DNA from: Eledone cirrhosa
Taxonomy: Eukaryota > Mollusca > Cephalopoda > Octopoda > Eledonidae
Direction of reading: 5' to 3'
Length of the DNA stretch: 64,000 bases
NCBI GenBank assembly: GCA_964016885.1
Contig: OZ024741.1
Span: forward strand, 30,962,635-31,026,634
The notes below the pieces were generated by a model, which was not told the DNA's origin, did no database searches, and saw nothing but the letters and a program-made list of their open reading frames with translations. A program made the translations under genes and the position numbers. This document shows, in pieces, positions 61,881-64,000 of this stretch. The first letter of the stretch is position 1. Every line of letters starts with the position of its first letter.

Positions 61881-62345
61881 CGTACGCGTACATTTGATCA
61901 CGCGGTAGCACGCACCGACCTGAGCGATGAAACGGGTTTAAGGGACCAGACACCATACCCTGATGACATTATATGCCCCGTGGGGTAAACCAAAATAACC
62001 CAAGATGCACACCTGACTACGCACGTCACCTTAGGTTGGAACATCGGCTGCGCCGGGACAGGCTGACCCGGATTCCACGGTCGTTCAGTCAAGTAGCCTG
62101 CACCTATAGGACAACACACCTCATCCACAATGACATACCCCAATGTGACCAGGCTGCGCGCCCCCTTTATGTGTACCTCTTCAATCGTGAATACATACTC
62201 TCCAGGTGTTCCACTTTGGAACACTTATTGTTTGTTCCATACACAGACCTAAGTGTGCATATCATACTACCCATGAGTGGTATATCACACGAATACATGT
62301 ACCTTCCCCTTTTTTTATATATCTCTTTGTGACGTTATATGCATA
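61881..62345. other. Unassigned sequence following repeat R copy 3
   Basis: Complex, GC-balanced sequence. A 119-codon frame from an ATG at 61,973 to 62,332 is open but I recognise nothing in it. It lacks domain-like features and its C-terminus runs into a TA-rich region. It may be more of repeat R or an unrelated mobile-element 3' end. Confidence 0.5.
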
Positions 62346-62490
62346 TTTTAATGTAATGTATTTTAATATATCGTACATTTATGTTATTGTTTTTATATGT
62401 GTGTATATGCATAGGCGTATGTAGATATATATATGTCTGTGTGTGTATGTATGTACATATATATGTGTATGTGTATATATGTATATGTAT
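62346..62490. repeat. TA/TG-rich low-complexity tract
   Basis: Mixed TATG/TATA sequence with TGTGTGTATGTATGTACATA. No coding potential. Confidence 0.8.
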
Positions 62491-62494
62491 ATAA

Positions 62495-62525
62495 TAATAA
62501 AATGTGGAGAGAAAGCACACGAGTT

Positions 62526-62578
<53 letters not shown>

Positions 62579-62926
62579 ACAGGGAGAAAGAGACGAAAAA
62601 GAATTAGGTAGGGTGTGAGGGAGATAACTCTTGTAAATGTTTGATGGTTTGTTGCAGTTTTAGATTGGTCCGATTTTTAGAGCATTGAGTACTGGTTGAA
62701 ATTTATTAATGAAATGTGTTACCTTATTGGTACGTCGGATGAAACTAGCGTTGTCTATGAATTTGTAAATGGTGAACATTTTAAAGTTTGGATGTTGGTT
62801 GAGAGCACAATTGGCGATATGTTCACTAAATGCAATCTTTCTGTATTCCTGTATTTTAATTTGTGATTTATGGACGGTCATAGGTTGTCGGGGGCTGTTT
62901 TTTGTCTGTCCTATATAGTGCTCTTG
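62495..62926 (-). pseudogene. 5'-truncated Penelope-like fragment: endonuclease C-terminus and 3' UTR
   Basis: The minus strand starts abruptly inside the endonuclease at QEHYIGQTKN (the YIG motif), then MTVHKSQIKIQEYRKIAF, SEHIANCALNQHPNFKMF and THFINKFQPVLNALKIGPI, ending at a stop near 62,660. The expected LRQRM sequence is PRQPM, so the arginine normally following YIG is replaced. The 3' UTR contains a TA microsatellite (about 62,530-62,575) and ends near GAACTCGTGTGCTTTCTCTC. The fragment's 5' end abuts the plus-strand copy head-to-head. Confidence 0.85.
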
Positions 62927-64000
62927 CACAATAGTTTCAGATAAATACGCATGCTACACACGACTAGAAGAATTAAAAAAAACACTTATCAGCAGAAACT
63001 ACTCATCATCCCTAATCACCAATGGATTCCAACGTGCCCTAAACTAGACATCCAGGAACCCAGACACCCAAACCCAGGAATGAGCCGCAACAAAAAACAC
63101 ACAACCCCCTCAACAATGAGGCATTCGACACCATCCTCCATAACATTCCTTTACTAAAAAGAGACCTAAGAATGAATATCCTCCAATTACACAACATCAT
63201 AAAGAGCAAAAGACAACCCAAATCCATAAAAAAACATCCTCACACAAGCCAAAATCCAACAAACCCTCACAATGAACCCTACAGTATCAAAATGCGGAAG
63301 GCCCAACTGTGGCATATGCATAAATCTAATAGAAGGTTCAATATTCCATTTTAAACAAGGACAACGTTTCACAGTTAAACACAACTTTACATGTGCATCT
63401 GAAAACCTTATCTATGTTTTGACCTGCTCAGGTTGTCAAGAGCACTACATAGGACAGACAAAAAAATAGCCTCCGTCAACGTATGACCGTCCATAAATCA
63501 CAAATTAAAATACAGGAATACAGAAAGATTGCATTTAGTGAACATATCACCAATTGTGCTCTCAACCAACATCCAAACTTTAAAATTTTTCCCCATTTAC
63601 AAATTCATAGACAACGCTAATTTCATCCAACGTACCAATAAGGAAACACATTTCATTAATAAATTTCAACCACTACTCAATGCTCTAAAATTCGGACAAA
63701 TCTAAAACTGCAACAAACCATCAAACATTTACAAGAGTTACCTCCCTCACACCCTACCTGATCCTTTTTCTCAAATAAATTAAATATCACCCAGCAAGAA
63801 TTGCTTCCCCCTGCATATTAACTCTCTAAAAAGGGAAATCATATCACACCTCAGTCCACCATTTGCCCCCTTCACGGAACCATGGTTCAACTAAGCACCC
63901 TTGCTATATTGACACATTTTGAACTGCTTATCTTCAATGACTTTGCTTGTAAATAACATTATTGTTTCTTCCACATTGACTTTTTACGTTCCACATTATG
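62927..64000 (+). pseudogene. 5'-truncated Penelope-like copy: RT end, linker, GIY-YIG endonuclease, 3' UTR
   Basis: It starts inside the RT thumb (CTIVSDKYACYTRLEELKKT, SLITNGFQRALN, then a stop). A frame-broken linker follows. From 63,272 the frame MNPTVSKCGRPNCGICINL leads into FKQGQRFTVKHNFTCASENL and the GIY-YIG core LIYVLTCSGCQEHYIGQT. CGRPNCGIC is the Cys motif preceding the GIY-YIG domain in canonical Penelope elements. An extra A in an A-run near 63,462 breaks the frame. The true continuation is SLRQRMTVHKSQIKIQEY, SEHITNCALNQHPNFKIF, and after a second frameshift THFINKFQPLLNALKFGQI with a stop near 63,705. The 3' UTR (shared with 54.86-55.0 kb) continues beyond the window. Inactive by truncation and frameshifts. 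Confidence 0.88.

Noticed and set aside
61973..62332. 119-codon protein-coding gene
   Set aside because: It has an ATG and is open, but no recognisable domain, it lies directly after repeat R microsatellites, and the C-terminus is encoded by low-complexity TA-rich DNA; kept only as unassigned sequence.

Overview
The window is non-coding, repeat-dominated DNA from an animal genome, most likely a cephalopod and probably an octopus. The evidence is the tRNA-derived SINE module (B box GTTCAAATCCCGCC, then a GTCGATAAAATAAAG-type block) at 53.05, 53.34 and 55.57 kb, the several Penelope-like retroelement fragments, and abundant TA/CA/GA microsatellites. I find no intact host gene, rRNA or tRNA gene. 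The species assignment is inference.

Positions 1 to about 50,148 are one uninterrupted minisatellite array that runs off the left edge. The monomer is about 45 bp (41 to 49 bp variants). It has a fixed core, AATACATCATTACAGTCATA, and a CTTCC-type pyrimidine tract, giving roughly 1,100 copies. The array is organised by nested duplications. A segment A (1 to about 23.2 kb) recurs as segment B (24,004 to about 41.5 kb). Inside these lie a 134-bp trimeric higher-order repeat, a 995-bp, a 2.3-kb and a 3,890-bp duplication. The last third (43.2-50.1 kb) has its own 3,679-bp duplication and 226-bp units. The monomer contains no stop codon in any of the three forward frames or in one reverse frame. 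Reading frames of up to thousands of codons therefore exist by default and are not evidence of genes.

From 50.2 to 51.1 kb the top strand switches abruptly from nearly G-free to nearly C-free (a GTT/GGT/GAT block). A GTAT microsatellite follows, then about 1.3 kb of unremarkable DNA.

From 52.7 to 64.0 kb is a graveyard of mobile elements. It holds a 302-bp element with CAGGG... inverted ends, three SINE copies (one with a 19-bp target duplication), and a 695-bp TA-flanked element with ~44-bp inverted ends. It also holds four or more Penelope-like fragments, including two head-to-head junctions. A long degenerate minus-strand retroelement (58.2-61.05 kb) carries a reverse transcriptase with a YRDD motif and a C-terminal GIY-YIG-like domain. 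Three to four copies of an unnamed repeat, here called R, contain internal CA/TA microsatellites; two of these copies flank the retroelement in inverted orientation.

Nothing here forms a working pathway. The interest lies in the architecture of the satellite, the composition switch at its edge, and the arrangement and decay of the retroelements.
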